From positions 4,526,001-4,590,000 of the forward strand of contig JAPNXP010000007.1 in assembly GCA_028753945.1 (NCBI GenBank): a stretch of 64,000 bases of DNA, written 5' to 3'. Made by a program: the position numbers and the translations under genes. This document shows, piece after piece, positions 1 through 12,197 of the stretch (its first letter is position 1; each line of letters opens with the position of its first letter). Under the pieces are notes generated by a model. The model made no database searches. It saw only the letters and a program-made list of their open reading frames with translations, and had not been told where the DNA came from. This stretch comes from Hexactinellida sp. DTS-2022 (Eukaryota; Porifera; Hexactinellida).

Positions 1-1
1 T

Positions 2-256
2 TGTGACCAATGGCATCTCGAGCCAATGCTCAATGTTATGTCCATGGTGTCCTGGGGTTCAGGTAGTTTTAACCCTCATATTGATTGGCTATTGGATAAA
101 CTGAGCTTGAATAAGGCTCGTACTACAATACCGAAATGTATTCAGCGTGGTGCTATGGACCCCATAGACCATTTGTTGTCTTTGTTTCTGAAAAGACTGC
201 TGCTATTCTCTGCTGGTAAGAAATCATTTTCTGATTTACAAGACTCTAATACATAA
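2..256 (+). CDS. 3' end of an unrecognised protein-coding gene (partial)
   Basis: The frame is open from base 2 to a stop at 254-256, giving about 84 residues that enter from outside the window. The peptide has an aromatic and hydrophobic segment (WGSGSFNPHIDWLLDKLSL) and a leucine-rich stretch near the end (LLSLFLKRLLLF). I recognise no domain or motif. Base use is less AT-rich than the following intergenic DNA, which is the main reason to treat it as coding. It could be a terminal exon or a chance frame. Confidence 0.35.
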   Translation, partial: CDQWHLEPMLNVMSMVSWGSGSFNPHIDWLLDKLSLNKARTTIPKCIQRGAMDPIDHLLSLFLKRLLLFSAGKKSFSDLQDSNT

Positions 257-1048
257 GGTTTAACATCATGATACTCATTATTTGTATATATTAGCTTTTG
301 ATATTTCAATCTTATTCTCAGTTCATTTATAATTCAGAAATCATTTTCAAAAGTTAAATGTGACTTTATGGTGCACGTATTGCTAAATAAATTGTTGAGG
401 TGCATAATTTCATTAGTTTGCAAGTCAGTCATTTGACAAACATTTTATGAATGCTTGTTTCCATGTAAATGACAAAATTTCAATTCCATACAAAATCTAG
501 AAACCTTATTTTCCTCTCTCAATATGCCTTAAAATAATTTCCTTATATATTATTTACTTATATTTGTCCGGTATCAGTGATTCAGAACCTCACTTACATG
601 AGTTTAATTCTCGATTCATTTGGTTACTAAAACATACTATCTTATCTTCTAGCACAGGACACACATACATTAAAATAGTTGTATAGCAAGTAGCGAAGGT
701 AAATATAATATATTAATAAATCAAATAGCTGGTAGGCAAACCTGGCTTACCAACGGTCAGGAATCAGTTTGACTCTAATATTATATAGTATATACTACAT
801 CCAGTGTATTATACAGCTATTTGTAAATACGCTCTTGATCCTGGTCTGATCTAATTTTCATACGCCTAAATCACAATTAATGTTATAGGAGAGGATTCCA
901 CATTTTAACGCTCCTAAATTCAAATTTTCCAAAAATCATGATCCAAAGGAGCGTCTTGCGCTCCTGGATAACTCCTTGACTACACCTATCTAGTGTATAA
1001 TGTACATCTATACCTACTAATTTTATTTTGATATTTTTAGCCTTTTGA
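257..1048. other. Intergenic region upstream of the HELZ-like gene
   Basis: This is AT-rich sequence with no recognised gene or repeat. Just before the helicase start there is a pyrimidine/T-rich stretch ending in TTTTTAG (about 1034-1040) that could be a splice acceptor of a 5' UTR intron. No TATA box or initiator can be assigned with confidence. Confidence 0.4.
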
Positions 1049-4000
1049 ATGGCATTAGAGCAATTGAAGGTTTGTAAAAGTTGCTTCAACGTAAGCCGTC
1101 ACCAAGTTACACCCAAACTTGTATTCGAGAAAGATAAAACGTCAGATGGGTTTTGCCCGAAGTGTAAGTTTAATTGGCAGTACTGTAACGTGGCTCGTTC
1201 CATGACAGACATGTTGTGGTATGAAATACGTCCAAAGCCTGAGAAGAGCGAGAGCAGTTTGTGTGTGGCTATGCAGAGGGGAAATACTTGCAATAAGGGT
1301 CCGAGGTGTCTTAAACCGCATAATCCTCTCGAAAAGGAAATTTGGGAATCAGAACGTAAAGCAAAAGCTATTGAGCAGAGGGAGTTTGAAAAAATGTTTC
1401 AGTGTAGAGTTTGTAATTCCCGATTTCCTACCAAACACCAGCATGATCAGCATATGGGATCAGAGGGTCATCAGAAAAAGGCAGAAGAGCTTCGCTTGCT
1501 TTCCTCTGCTGGTTCAAGTCTGGAGTTCAAATTTCCTCTCCACAAGAGACCAGTTCTCCCTATTCACGTTCCTAAGTACAAGATGTGTGTACATAAAAGC
1601 TTTAATAAATGCAAATCAAAGAATTGCCAGTTCGCCCATTCAACGGATGAGCTGAGAGCGTGGGAAGAAGCGCTTGAAATTGAGAGGGGAATTGTTCAGA
1701 ACGGAGAAAATTGGGATTCTAGTAATGATGCTAATCAGGTTGAATCTAAAACAGTATTGGGAAGAATGGCACCAAAACGGATGCGTGAACACTCCCTCTC
1801 ATCTTTCGATACGGACTTCGAGAGATTGGAAGCAGATCCGGAAAACGAACCTTTTGTCGACAGAAATAACAGATTCCATTTATTGGTTGATAAGCCTACT
1901 GGCACAAAGAATGAAGGGAGTGATAGAAAACACCAAAGAACAAATGGTGAGAATCAAATACAGAGTTCTGAAGACCAGTTATATAGTGAGAGCGACTTAG
2001 TTAATGGACTGGATAGTGAAACACAAAAGTATAATTCTCCTGACCAGATATCTAATGGTCCAATCCCAATTCAAGACACTGTAAAAGAAACAACAGGTAA
2101 AAGGGACGATTTGTTTGATGATGACACACAAATTCCTGAAACACAAAATCAACCAAATAACAGGTCAGACCAAAGACCGAACAATCGAAGCCAAATACCA
2201 AATCGGCAGAATAGACCAGACCATATTTCTGAGTTTCGAAATCAACCACATAATAGGCAAAACCAGAGACAGGATGGGCGTAACAGAATGCCAGTGAGCA
2301 ATAACATTGTGCCTTCTTTTATGATACAACTGAAGAAAGTAATTTTTACGAATGGCATTAGCCAATATTTGAAAAACTGTCCTGTCCATATCAATCTCTT
2401 CGAGAAGAATAACACTCCACTCAATCTAGAAGTTGAGGAGGGGAGTAACCAGATAAAATGGAATTTCAGGTTATCAGTTACAAAGCAAGATAAGTTGCAC
2501 GCAATAATATTATACGATCATAAGAAGAGCTTTAGGATTGGGAAATTAGAACTTGGGCTGTTTAGAGAGAAATCTTCAAAACTAATTTCTTGTCCTTATT
2601 ACTCATACCATACTGGCTGTCACGTTGATAGGGAGATAAATAGCGATTCATTTATTGATATTACACTCTTGTGTAATCCAAAGTTTGGTACTTTTAAAAC
2701 GTATTTAGTTCTGCAACTACAATTTGGTACCCTGTTAGCTAAGGAAATAAGAGTGCATGTTGGTGAAAAGAAATTTGTCGAAATGGCCAATGAATTTCAG
2801 GAGGAGGTTCAACAAACTGCTACGACTCTTCAAGAAATCTCACCTCCAGACATCGTTGTTTGGGAGGAAAACTTTAAATTATTTCCTTTTACTTCTAATA
2901 ATCTGATTTCTAATCCTCGAGACAATTACGCCATGTCTTCTGTGATAGAACTTCATGTTAAAAGAGGAACTTATCAAAACATCAGAGACGTATTAACCCC
3001 AGAAGTATACCGCCTCAGGTTCCACAACCTATTGTATCTAGAGGAATACGAACATAGGAAAAAACTATTGCGTTACAATCTTGTTGACTACCAAATTAGT
3101 TCAACAACTGTTATGAAGACAATAACTATAGATGATCCTACCATTAGAGAGCCTTTTCGTGTAGCACAGCCCGGTTGGAAATTCGTTACATTTAATTTGA
3201 AGTATCATATGTTCGAAGGGTATAGGACATTCCGTCCTCCGTCAATAGCATACGTCATACCTAATAGCAGCTCTAATGCATTTGAGTGCCTGTTGGCTCA
3301 CTTTATGTTTTACAAAGCATATTTTAAGATTTCAGATGATGCAATAGCTGAGTGTGAACAACATGGAGGTCTTGCATTGGTTCGCTTTTTACCAGACAGA
3401 AGGGAGTATGAGAAAATGCATGCTTCTATTGATGAGTTGAATCCATCACTTTTGTTCCAAAACTTCGACCATAACTCAGTGAATTTCAAATTCAATGAAC
3501 GACTCCACTCTGACTTGGATAAATTGAATATTTCCAGAGACCAGATAAACGCAGTCTACAGTATTGCAGATGCTCAGCTACGTAAAATTCCAACTTTGAT
3601 TTCTGGACCCTTTGGTTGTGGGAAAACTGAAACACTGGTTTCTGCGACAAAATACCTAATTTCATCATACCCTGACGTCAGAATACTAATTGCGACACGA
3701 ACTCACTCTTGCGCTAATATTTACATCGAAAAACTGGATTCCTTGTGCCACTCAATGTCTCTACTTAGCAGCAATTCTAAAAATAAACCAATTCTATTCC
3801 GATTTATGCCCACAGACATCGATCTGCGTTTGGACAATAGAATCGTAACGCCCTTCTATAAGATAGACTCACATACATACCAAATGCCCACTCCTGAGGA
3901 ATTCATTAAGTGTAACATTATTGTTAGCACTTCAATTTCTTCTTTCGAGTTGCACGCTCTCCGTAAACTGGTTAATGTCCCTTTGTTATTTACACATATT

Positions 4001-5191
4001 TTCATTGATGAATCAGCTCAAATAATTGAACCTGAAACTTGCATTCCTTTGGCACTGGCTAGTTCCGAGACGAAAATTGTATTTGCTGGAGACATCTACC
4101 AGACGAGACCATTGATTCTTTCTGAGTTTGGACGTAAATTCAACTTGGATAAGACTCTGTTTGAACGGTTATACAAGGCCACGACTATGAACAATTTCCA
4201 AGATACTCTATGTAAATTCCATTTATTTGATAACTACAGATGTCCAGCTCTTGTAGTAGGATTTCTATCGAACATATTTTACGGAGGAAAACTAAGGGCA
4301 CACCCCCCTGAAGTACTCGGTCCTAACAATTTCCCTGCGATCTCTTTCGTGAATGTTAGTGGAGAGGAGAGCAGGGCTGCCAGCTCACCTTCCTACTCCA
4401 ACATGGCCGAAGCAGAGCAGGTGTTTAGACAAATAAAACTGTTCATTCGAGAGGGAATAAACTCTAATCAAATAGCTGTATTGTCTACATACGGCGCTCA
4501 GAACAAACTGATTAGAAAATACTGCAAAGAACTTGGAGTGTTCATAAATGTTACCAACTTGGAGGGAATACAGGGCCGTGAGTATGACGTGGTCATCATA
4601 TCAACAGTACGCACAATAACCTCACTGGACACAGGGCTGGGACTTGGAGAGGAGGTAGACCTCGGACTGCTAGATGACGTCACGCAGTTCAACACTATTC
4701 TGAGTCGGGTTCGAGGTTGGGTGATGGTGGTGGGGAGTTCTGAGACTCTAAGTAATGTAGGCAGTTGTTATAGCGTCTGGAAGCAATACATAGAGCTGTG
4801 TGTTAAGCAGAATTCATATTTTGAGGACGAAGCAGGAGCAGAGGATTGTGACGATGACGACATAGAAACACATGAGGAGGAAAGGAATTCATTTGAGGAA
4901 CCTGTGCCTGTTCAGCACGCTGTACCTTATCCTCCAATGAACCCTCAACCAATCCCTCAAATGAACATCCCACAACCCAACCCGCAATTTATACCTAATA
5001 TAGTCTCAGAGAAGAATAACCTGTTGAAACAGCTGAGAGACAAGTGCTCTCAAGAGCAACACTTGTACGATCCTAGCTCTGAGATGGGAATGTTAGTTAT
5101 GAGGCAAATGGCTCTACTGGGTAGCTTTGAATATACCCTACGGTGTCAAGATCACTATAATTCCCAGAACTTAATCTATTACCGTAATTAA
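1049..5191 (+). CDS. HELZ/HELZ2-like zinc-finger RNA helicase (SF1, UPF1-like)
   Basis: An uninterrupted 1,380-codon frame. The N-terminus is zinc-rich: a possible ribbon (C9, C12, C36, C39), a CCCH finger C72-x8-C81-x5-C87-x3-H91, a C2H2 finger (C119, C122, H135, H141), and a second CCCH finger C180-x7-C188-x4-C193-x3-H197. A disordered, Asn/Gln-rich linker follows (about 210-420). The SF1 helicase core fills the C-terminal half: Walker A GPFGCGKT (853-860), Walker B DESAQ (987-991), EGIQGRE (1172-1178), and an arginine motif SRVRG (from 1219). An acidic, Pro/Asn-rich tail follows. DESAQ and the fingers place it with HELZ, HELZ2, MOV10 and UPF1, which act on cytoplasmic RNA in decay or silencing. 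No RNB exonuclease domain of vertebrate HELZ2 is evident. The ATG at 1049 is chosen because it precedes the first Cys pair. No introns are needed. The exact orthologue is uncertain. Confidence 0.9.
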   Translation: MALEQLKVCKSCFNVSRHQVTPKLVFEKDKTSDGFCPKCKFNWQYCNVARSMTDMLWYEIRPKPEKSESSLCVAMQRGNTCNKGPRCLKPHNPLEKEIWESERKAKAIEQREFEKMFQCRVCNSRFPTKHQHDQHMGSEGHQKKAEELRLLSSAGSSLEFKFPLHKRPVLPIHVPKYKMCVHKSFNKCKSKNCQFAHSTDELRAWEEALEIERGIVQNGENWDSSNDANQVESKTVLGRMAPKRMREHSLSSFDTDFERLEADPENEPFVDRNNRFHLLVDKPTGTKNEGSDRKHQRTNGENQIQSSEDQLYSESDLVNGLDSETQKYNSPDQISNGPIPIQDTVKETTGKRDDLFDDDTQIPETQNQPNNRSDQRPNNRSQIPNRQNRPDHISEFRNQPHNRQNQRQDGRNRMPVSNNIVPSFMIQLKKVIFTNGISQYLKNCPVHINLFEKNNTPLNLEVEEGSNQIKWNFRLSVTKQDKLHAIILYDHKKSFRIGKLELGLFREKSSKLISCPYYSYHTGCHVDREINSDSFIDITLLCNPKFGTFKTYLVLQLQFGTLLAKEIRVHVGEKKFVEMANEFQEEVQQTATTLQEISPPDIVVWEENFKLFPFTSNNLISNPRDNYAMSSVIELHVKRGTYQNIRDVLTPEVYRLRFHNLLYLEEYEHRKKLLRYNLVDYQISSTTVMKTITIDDPTIREPFRVAQPGWKFVTFNLKYHMFEGYRTFRPPSIAYVIPNSSSNAFECLLAHFMFYKAYFKISDDAIAECEQHGGLALVRFLPDRREYEKMHASIDELNPSLLFQNFDHNSVNFKFNERLHSDLDKLNISRDQINAVYSIADAQLRKIPTLISGPFGCGKTETLVSATKYLISSYPDVRILIATRTHSCANIYIEKLDSLCHSMSLLSSNSKNKPILFRFMPTDIDLRLDNRIVTPFYKIDSHTYQMPTPEEFIKCNIIVSTSISSFELHALRKLVNVPLLFTHIFIDESAQIIEPETCIPLALASSETKIVFAGDIYQTRPLILSEFGRKFNLDKTLFERLYKATTMNNFQDTLCKFHLFDNYRCPALVVGFLSNIFYGGKLRAHPPEVLGPNNFPAISFVNVSGEESRAASSPSYSNMAEAEQVFRQIKLFIREGINSNQIAVLSTYGAQNKLIRKYCKELGVFINVTNLEGIQGREYDVVIISTVRTITSLDTGLGLGEEVDLGLLDDVTQFNTILSRVRGWVMVVGSSETLSNVGSCYSVWKQYIELCVKQNSYFEDEAGAEDCDDDDIETHEEERNSFEEPVPVQHAVPYPPMNPQPIPQMNIPQPNPQFIPNIVSEKNNLLKQLRDKCSQEQHLYDPSSEMGMLVMRQMALLGSFEYTLRCQDHYNSQNLIYYRN

Positions 5192-6194
5192 TTTTAATCT
5201 GAATTGCTATTGCTAGCTGATTCTCAAAAATAATTTAAATACGTTTCTCCCTTGTTTACACAAATATTTTCTTTATTCAAGTTAACCGTTCTTATGCAAA
5301 CACTGTCTTTATTCTTCTCTCAATATGTATTCTGTATTATTTCTCTGTGTTATTCGAAATTATATTGTTTGTTATGTTGTTTATACAATTTGGTTTAATA
5401 TATTGTCCTGTCTCTTACATTCGAACTCATTTCTTCCTCTTTCCCCTACTCAATTTGTATTGCTATTTAATTCTATTAAATTATCTTAATTTAAAAGTTT
5501 GGGAGCTGGTATCTGTTTCAAGGGTGGAGTTTTCTAAATATTTCCTTTCTGAGTTCATCCCTATGAGGGGCGTCAACGACATAATCTAATGTGTAGGGTA
5601 TTTGTTTCTACAAATATATACGGAAGTGGGCAGATAGGATAGATATTGTTGCAGTAAATACGACTAGATAAACTACATTGTATCAATTTCCATTAAGGAT
5701 TTGATGTAATTATATCTTTTCCTCACTTTCGTCTCATCCGTTTTCCCTGATACTCACAGGAAACAATTAAAACGGCCCGGTTTTTCATCCTGGTCCACAG
5801 TTGACACACCAGCGGTTTCCCATTCTATTCTACCGACAATATTACTTTCTAAACGCAGGTTTTACTCTCTACTGCGCCTCCTTTCCAGCACCTGTTTTTG
5901 CCTTTGAATCCATTCTACTCCCTTTCATAAGTATAGGCTATGGTATAGGACTTTTATTTATTTTTTCCTTTATCTAGCAATATATTTCTGTTAGCCAGAT
6001 ACTACAGTTGCACTAATATATCTATCTATATCAGTTTTTTTTTTAAGGTTGAGACCTTGATGTAACTCAGCGCGGCCTTGGTGTAACTCAACACTGCAGC
6101 GGCCGCGGCCGACTCGAATCGTAGTGTAACTCCAAAAATTCTTGGTGCAAATTTTACACCAAGATCGGCCTTAAAAAACCCTGATCTATATATT
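5192..6194. other. Intergenic region 3' of the HELZ-like gene
   Basis: AT-rich with no gene recognised. From about 6045 to 6180 there is a GC-rich islet (around GCGGCCGCGGCCGACTCG) with two TTGGTGTAACTC-like copies and a small inverted repeat CTTGGTG...TACACCAAG. It lies directly before the first hairpin repeat and probably belongs to the repeat array. Confidence 0.4.
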
Positions 6195-6321
6195 AAAAAT
6201 CCAAAATTGCAGCCTGTGCCGACGCATATTCCTTTTGGTGGCACTATATTTTGATTGTGGTTTATTGATAGTGCCTCCAAAGGAACATGCTGTCGGCACA
6301 GGCTGCAATTTTGGATTTTTT
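6195..6321. repeat. H hairpin, copy 1
   Basis: The arms start AAAAATCCAAAATTGCAGCC and end in the complementary GGCTGCAATTTTGGATTTTT. The loop holds TATATTTTGATTGTGG. The left arm has an extra T in TTCCTTTTGG, unmatched on the right. Flanks: AT-rich on the left, TCGCCAAGTCACC on the right. Confidence 0.85.
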
Positions 6322-7033
6322 CGCCAAGTCACCAACGCCTCGGGGTATCAAGAACCATTTGTTAATTGGTCCGAGTCACAAGGAAATGTAGATAAATTTG
6401 AAGTTTGTTTCTATCATAAACCATCTAGAGTTTAATTCCATTCATTCATTATGTATTGATAATAAATTATATTATTAGTTATTTATTTTAGCAATGTTAT
6501 CCATGGTTGGTTGAGTTGAGTCAACAAATTCCTTATATTATATTATTTAATTTAATCCATTGTATAGTAATACTACAATTAAATAGAAGCCAGCTGGAAT
6601 TTATAAGTTAAATCAATATAATTATCGCAAGTTGAAACAATAGAGTAGGACTTAACAAGTTAAATTAATATAATTATTACAAGTTGAAACAATGGAATTA
6701 GATTTAATAGTTTACTGAAATTGAAGTGTGAGTAAACAAAGGTAATTTGAAACTCAATTGTGGCTCAATCTAAGCCCAATTTGAAAATTCATGCACTGTG
6801 AAAAGGTGTAGAATTTAATTCTCTATCCAAATATGTAAATTTTATGAAGCTCACTATTTATTCTTTAATGTTATGAAGTATAATTAGATTAAATAGGTGT
6901 TAAGAAATTTGAACGGAAATCGTAACCCCAGGTGCAAATTAGACGGTCACTTCACACCTACATGCCAAGTTTTAGCCCGTAATATATAAAGGTGAGGGCT
7001 GGGTACCGTCTACGGAGAAATAATAATAATAAT

Positions 7034-7164
7034 AAAAAAATCCAAAATTGCAGCCTGTGCCGACGCATGTTCCTTAGGTGGCACTATATTTTGGTGGTGG
7101 TTTATTGATAGTGCCTCCAAAGGAACATGCTGTCAGCACAGGCTGCAATTTTGGATTTTTTTTT
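7034..7164. repeat. H hairpin, copy 2
   Basis: Follows CTACGGAGAAA and an (AAT)n tract. The left arm has TTCCTTAGGTGG where the right arm has CCTCCAAAGGAA, a local mismatch. The right arm has GTCAGCACAGG. Confidence 0.85.
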
Positions 7165-8469
7165 CGCCTAGTCATCATCACTATGAAGGTGTTAAATTAT
7201 TACAGAAAAGTGTTTCAGTAGGCAACAACCCTTAGAGTGGTAGAAGTTTCCATTTAGCTCACTTCATTTGAGAGATATTCAAGTTTCAGTAGAATATAAT
7301 CTGTGATGACTCAGCTTTTTTATTGTGCGTGTTGGGTATTCACCCAACTCCAACCAACCCATGCGAAATATTTAATTCACAAAATTGTAAAAATACATTT
7401 TTTTGACGATGTCATCATCACCTCAAGGTGTCAAGACCCACTTGTATAGGTGGTACGTGGCATAAGGACCAATTGATAAATTGAAAGTTTGTTTCTATCT
7501 TGTATCATCTCTGAGATTAATGAAATTTAGATAATTAGTATAAATATTTAATTAATACATTAATAATTTATCACGATTATTATGTACAGCAAAATAAATA
7601 AAGTTCAATTATTTGCACTTATTTTTAATTTAAATCGAATTTACTATCATATTTGAATTCAGCGCACTCGAAAACCCCAATAATCCAATTGGAAGCGTAT
7701 ATAAGTTAAATACAAAAGGAATTAATTATAATTAATTACGTCAGTACATTAATTGTGCAAGAATATTCTCGCCGAAATAAATATAATCACTTAATCTGTC
7801 GTTGTTGTGGAATGTAAAATCTTAACGGTTCTATCATAACCATCTTGAGTTTAATGCCATTAATCTATTATGTATTGATAATAAATTATATTATTTGTTA
7901 TTTATTTTAGCAATGTTATCCACGGTTGAGTTGAATTAAGTCAACAAATTTCTTATTTAATTTAATTTGTTTTAATTCATTAAATAGTAATTCTACAATT
8001 AAATAGAAGCCAGCTGCAATTTCTAAGTTAAATCAATATAATTATCGCAAGTTGAAACAATAGAGTAGGATTTAACAAGTTAAATCAATATAATTATTAC
8101 AAGTTGAAACAATGGAATTAGATTTCACAGTTTTATTGAAACTGAAGTGCGAGTAAACAAAGGAATTTCAACCCCCATTTATGGCAGAAATTAAACCAAT
8201 TTTAACAAATTTTCTTCTCCCATCAGACGCAGAATTTTATGGTGAATCCAAATGTGAAATAAAATTTTGGGGTTTAGTAAAACATTTTTTGAGTTATGGA
8301 CCAGACAAATTTTGAAAGGTGTTAAAGATGTGTCAAAAATTTGTTAATACAAAATCGTAACCCCAGGTGCAAATTAGACGTCGACTCCGAATCTACATGC
8401 CAAGTTTCAGCCCTCTATGTATATAGGTGTGCCCAGGGCACCGTCTACGGAGAAAGAATAATAATAATA

Positions 8470-8600
8470 AAAAAAATCCAAAATTGCAGTCTGTGCCGAC
8501 CCATGTTCCTTTGGTGGCACTATATTTTGTTGGTTGTTTATTGATAGTGCCTCCAAAGGAACATGCTGTCGGCACAGACTGCAATTTTGGATTTTTTTTT
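8470..8600. repeat. H hairpin, copy 3 (compensated change)
   Basis: The left arm reads GCAGTCTGTGCCGAC and the right arm GTCGGCACAGACTGC. Relative to most copies both arms have changed (C to T, G to A) so the pair is preserved. Confidence 0.88.
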
Positions 8601-9311
8601 GCCCAGTCATCAACGCCCCAAGGTGTCAAGAACCATTTGTTAATTGGTCCGAGTCACAAGGAACGGTAGATAAATTTGAAGTTTGTTTCTATCATAAACC
8701 ATCTTGAGTTTAATGCCATTAATTCATTATGTATTGATAATAAATTATATTATTAGTTATTTATTTTAGCAATGTTATCCACGGTGAGTGAGTTAAGTCA
8801 ATAAATTCCTTATATAGTTATATTTATTTAATCCATTGTATAGTAATACTACAATTAAATGGAAGCCAGCTGCAATTTCTAAGTTAAATCAATATAATTA
8901 TCGCGAGTTGAATCAATAGAGTAAGATTTAACAAGTTAAATCAATATAATTATTACAAGTTGAAACAATAGAATTAGATTTAACAGTTTTACTGAATCTG
9001 AAGTGTGAGGAAACACAGGAGAATGGTACCCCAATTATGGCACAAACCTAGTCCAAATTGAACATTTGTGATTTGCCAAAAGGTGTAGAATTTAATTCTC
9101 TATCCGTACATGTAAAATTTATCAAGCTCAATATTAATTATTTAAAGTTATGAGCCATAATTAGTTTAAATAGGTGTTAAAATTATTTGATCAAAAATCG
9201 TAACCCCAGGTGCAAATTAGACGGTCAATCCGCACCTACATGCCAAGTTTCAGCACTCAATGTATAAAGGTGTGCCCAGGGCACCGTCTACGGAGAAAGA
9301 ATAATAATAAT

Positions 9312-9439
9312 AAAAATCCAAAATTGCAGCCTGTGCCGACGCATGTTCCTTTGATGGCACTATATTTTGGTGGTGGTTCATTGATAGTGCCTCCAAAGGA
9401 ACATGCTGTCGGCACAAGCTGCAATTTTGGATTTTTTTT
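9312..9439. repeat. H hairpin, copy 4
   Basis: Follows (AAT)n. The left arm has CCTTTGATGGCAC. The right arm has GGCACAAGCTGC against GCAGCCTGTGCC, a single unmatched change. Confidence 0.85.
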
Positions 9440-10663
9440 GCCTAGTCATCATCACTATGAAGGTGTTAATTTATTTCAGAAAGGTGTTTCAGTAGGCAAC
9501 GACCCTTAGAGTGGTGGAAGTTTCCATTTAGCTCACTTCATTTGAGAGATATTCAAGTTTCAGTAGAATATAATCTGTGATGACTCAGCATTTTTAAAGT
9601 GCGTGTTGGGTATTCACCCAACTCCAACCAACCCATGCGAATTATTTAATTCACAAAATTGTAAAAATACATTTTTTTGACGATGTCATCATCACCTCAA
9701 GGTGTCAAGACCCACTTGTATAGGTGGTACGTGGCATAAGGACCAATTGATAAATTGAAAGTTTGTTTCTATCTTGTATCATCTCTGAGATTAATGTAAT
9801 TTAGCTAATTAGTATAAATATTTAATTAATAAATTAATAATTTAACACCATTATTATGTACAGCAAAATAAATAAAGTTCAATTATTTGCACTTATTATT
9901 ATTTTAAATCGAATTTCACTATCATATTTGAATTCAGCGCACTCGATAACCCCACTAATCCTATTGGAAACTTCTTAAGTTAAATACAAAAGGAATTAAT
10001 TATAATAAATTACGTCAGTACATTAATTGTGCAAGAATATTCTCGCCGAAATAAATATAATCACTTAATCTGTCGTTGTTGTGGAATGTAAAATCTTAAC
10101 GGTTCTATCATAAACCATCTTTAGCTTAATGCCATTCATTCATTACTTATTGATAATAAATTAAATTATTAGTTATTTATTTTAGCAATGTTATCCACGG
10201 TGAGTTGAGTAAAGTCAACAAATTCCTTATATAAATTAATTTAATTTAATCCATTGTATAGTAATGCTACAATTAAATAGAAGCCAGCTGGAATTTATGA
10301 GTTGAATCAATTTAATTATCGCAAGTTGAATCAATAGAGTAAGATTTAAGAAGTTAAATCAATATAATTATTACAAGTTGAAACAATAGAATTAGATTTA
10401 ACAGTTTTATTGAAATTGAAGTGTGAGTAAACAAAGAAATTTCAACCCCCATTTATGGCAGAAATCAAACACATTTAAATTTCTTCTCCCATCAGACGCA
10501 GAATTTTAAGATGAATCCAAATATGAAATAAAATTTGGGGGTTTAGTAAAATATATTTTGAGTTATGGACCAGACAAATTTTGAAAGGTGTTAAAGATGT
10601 GTCCAAAAAAATTTAATCAAAAATCGTGACTCCAGGTGCACATCTGTAACCCATGAGACACAT

Positions 10664-10714
10664 AGCCTCCAAAGGAACATGCTGTCGGACAAGCTGCAAT
10701 TTTTGATTTTTTTC
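10664..10714. repeat. Half H hairpin (right arm only)
   Basis: Only the right arm remains (GCCTCCAAAGGAACATGCTG onward, ending in TGATTTTTTTCGCC). It is joined directly to the module segment ATGAGACACATA. The left arm and loop are deleted, leaving a clean junction inside the module. Confidence 0.75.
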
Positions 10715-10994
10715 GCCATGTCATGAACGCTCATAGTGTTTAGACTCATTTAACAAGTTGTATGGGACAAAGGAACGATTGTTCATTTTAAATTATTTCT
10801 ATCTTGAACCATCTTGAGTTTAATGCCATTCATTCATTATGTATATATAATAAATGATATAAATAGTTTATTATTTTAGCAATGTTTATATCCACTGTGA
10901 GTTGAGTTAATTAAGTAAACAAATTCCCAATTTAATTTAATTTGCTTTAATCCAATGAATTTTAATATACTGTTAAAAAATGGAAATCAGCATA

Positions 10995-11161
10995 CAGTAG
11001 AACCTCGTTAGTACGAACACGGTTAATGCGAATAAACTGTTCCACAAAATCTGGTCCCTACAATGGCTATTCAATTAGCATTACTCCGGTTAATACGAAC
11101 TCCGGATAAAGCGAACACATTTCTAACTTCTGTTGGTGTTCATATTAACGAGGTTCTACTC
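10995..11161. mobile_element. pogo/Tigger-like MITE
   Basis: A 167-bp element with terminal inverted repeats CAGTAGAACCTCGTTA... and ...TAACGAGGTTCTACT, flanked by TA on both sides (10993-10994 and 11162-11163). TA duplication and CAGTNGAACCTCG ends are typical of pogo/Tigger MITEs. A related repeat copy near 32268 reads CAGCATACTTGTTTAC without the insert, an empty site that confirms both boundaries. Confidence 0.9.
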
Positions 11162-12197
11162 TACTTGTTTACTTAGAATGACAAAAGGGATTAAGTTTAT
11201 ATTTCCATTATAAATGCGTTTTAGACCCCACCCTATCACTCTAATACAATTCGGAGACCAAACAAGCACTCAAACGAATAGTCATAAACTAGAAATTCCA
11301 TCTCAATAATCCATTGTTTATATATCAGTTATCGTTTTGAAATTGAAATCAGCATAATTGTTACCTTAGAATAACATATGGGATTAAGTTTAAATTTCCA
11401 TCATAATGCGTTATAAACCCCCCTTACACTCTAAAACATTTCAGGCACCAAGCACACACATAGACAAATATTTCTACAAATAGATATTCCATCTCATTAA
11501 TTAATCCATTGTTTAAATATCAGAAATAGTTCTGAAATTGAATAACTGTTGAGTGAAATTGAATTTTCATATACGAGAAAACTTTAATACTACTATGTAT
11601 TAGAAATCGATTTATATAGTAGCAGCTATTGAATCAAATTGAATTATTCATATAAATAGAATAATACTTTATTGTAACTATGATATCAGAAATCGATTTG
11701 TATAGTAATAGCTATTGAATGTAAATTAATTATTCATATATACTAGAATTCTTTATTGTAATTATAATATCAACAAAAACTTGAATCGAAATAACACTGA
11801 ATCTTATTGAATTATTCATAAATAGTAGATCTTCATCGAATCCACGAAATAATGCATAACTGAATATTAATGAATTTACGATTTTAGAAAGTTAAGGGTG
11901 AATTGTGGCAACTTTGAGCCTAATTATCAGGAAAATGAGGACGGATTAATAAAATCGTGAAGAGCTATCAGTTTCAAAATACTTTTCTGATACTAATGAT
12001 TCTAAAAGTTTTCTTGTTATTGCATTTATTTTCTTGTGAGACAAAAAAAGCTAAAAGTCCCGTTAAAAATTTTCCCAAGTCGAAATTAATAAATCGTGAC
12101 CCCAGGTGCACATCTGTAACCCATGAGACACCTATCCTGAAATTTTCAGTTCTTAGTTAATAAAACTCTGTTCTGTGGAGAGGATACGGAAGGATAA
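11162..12197. repeat. Family C flank module, copy 1
   Basis: An AT-rich block of about 1 kb sharing long stretches with 31040-31859 and 32095-33102. Shared phrases include AAATCGATTTATATAGTAGC, CCACGAAAT and GGGTGAATTGTGGCAACTTT. It ends in the module segment CGTGACCCCAGGTGCACATC...GAGGATACGGA before hairpin copy 5. No coding potential is evident. Confidence 0.75.

Noticed and set aside
1049-5191. Viral or bacterial SF1 helicase
   Set aside because: The CCCH and C2H2 fingers and the DESAQ core are those of animal HELZ/UPF1-type proteins, and nothing nearby is viral or bacterial.
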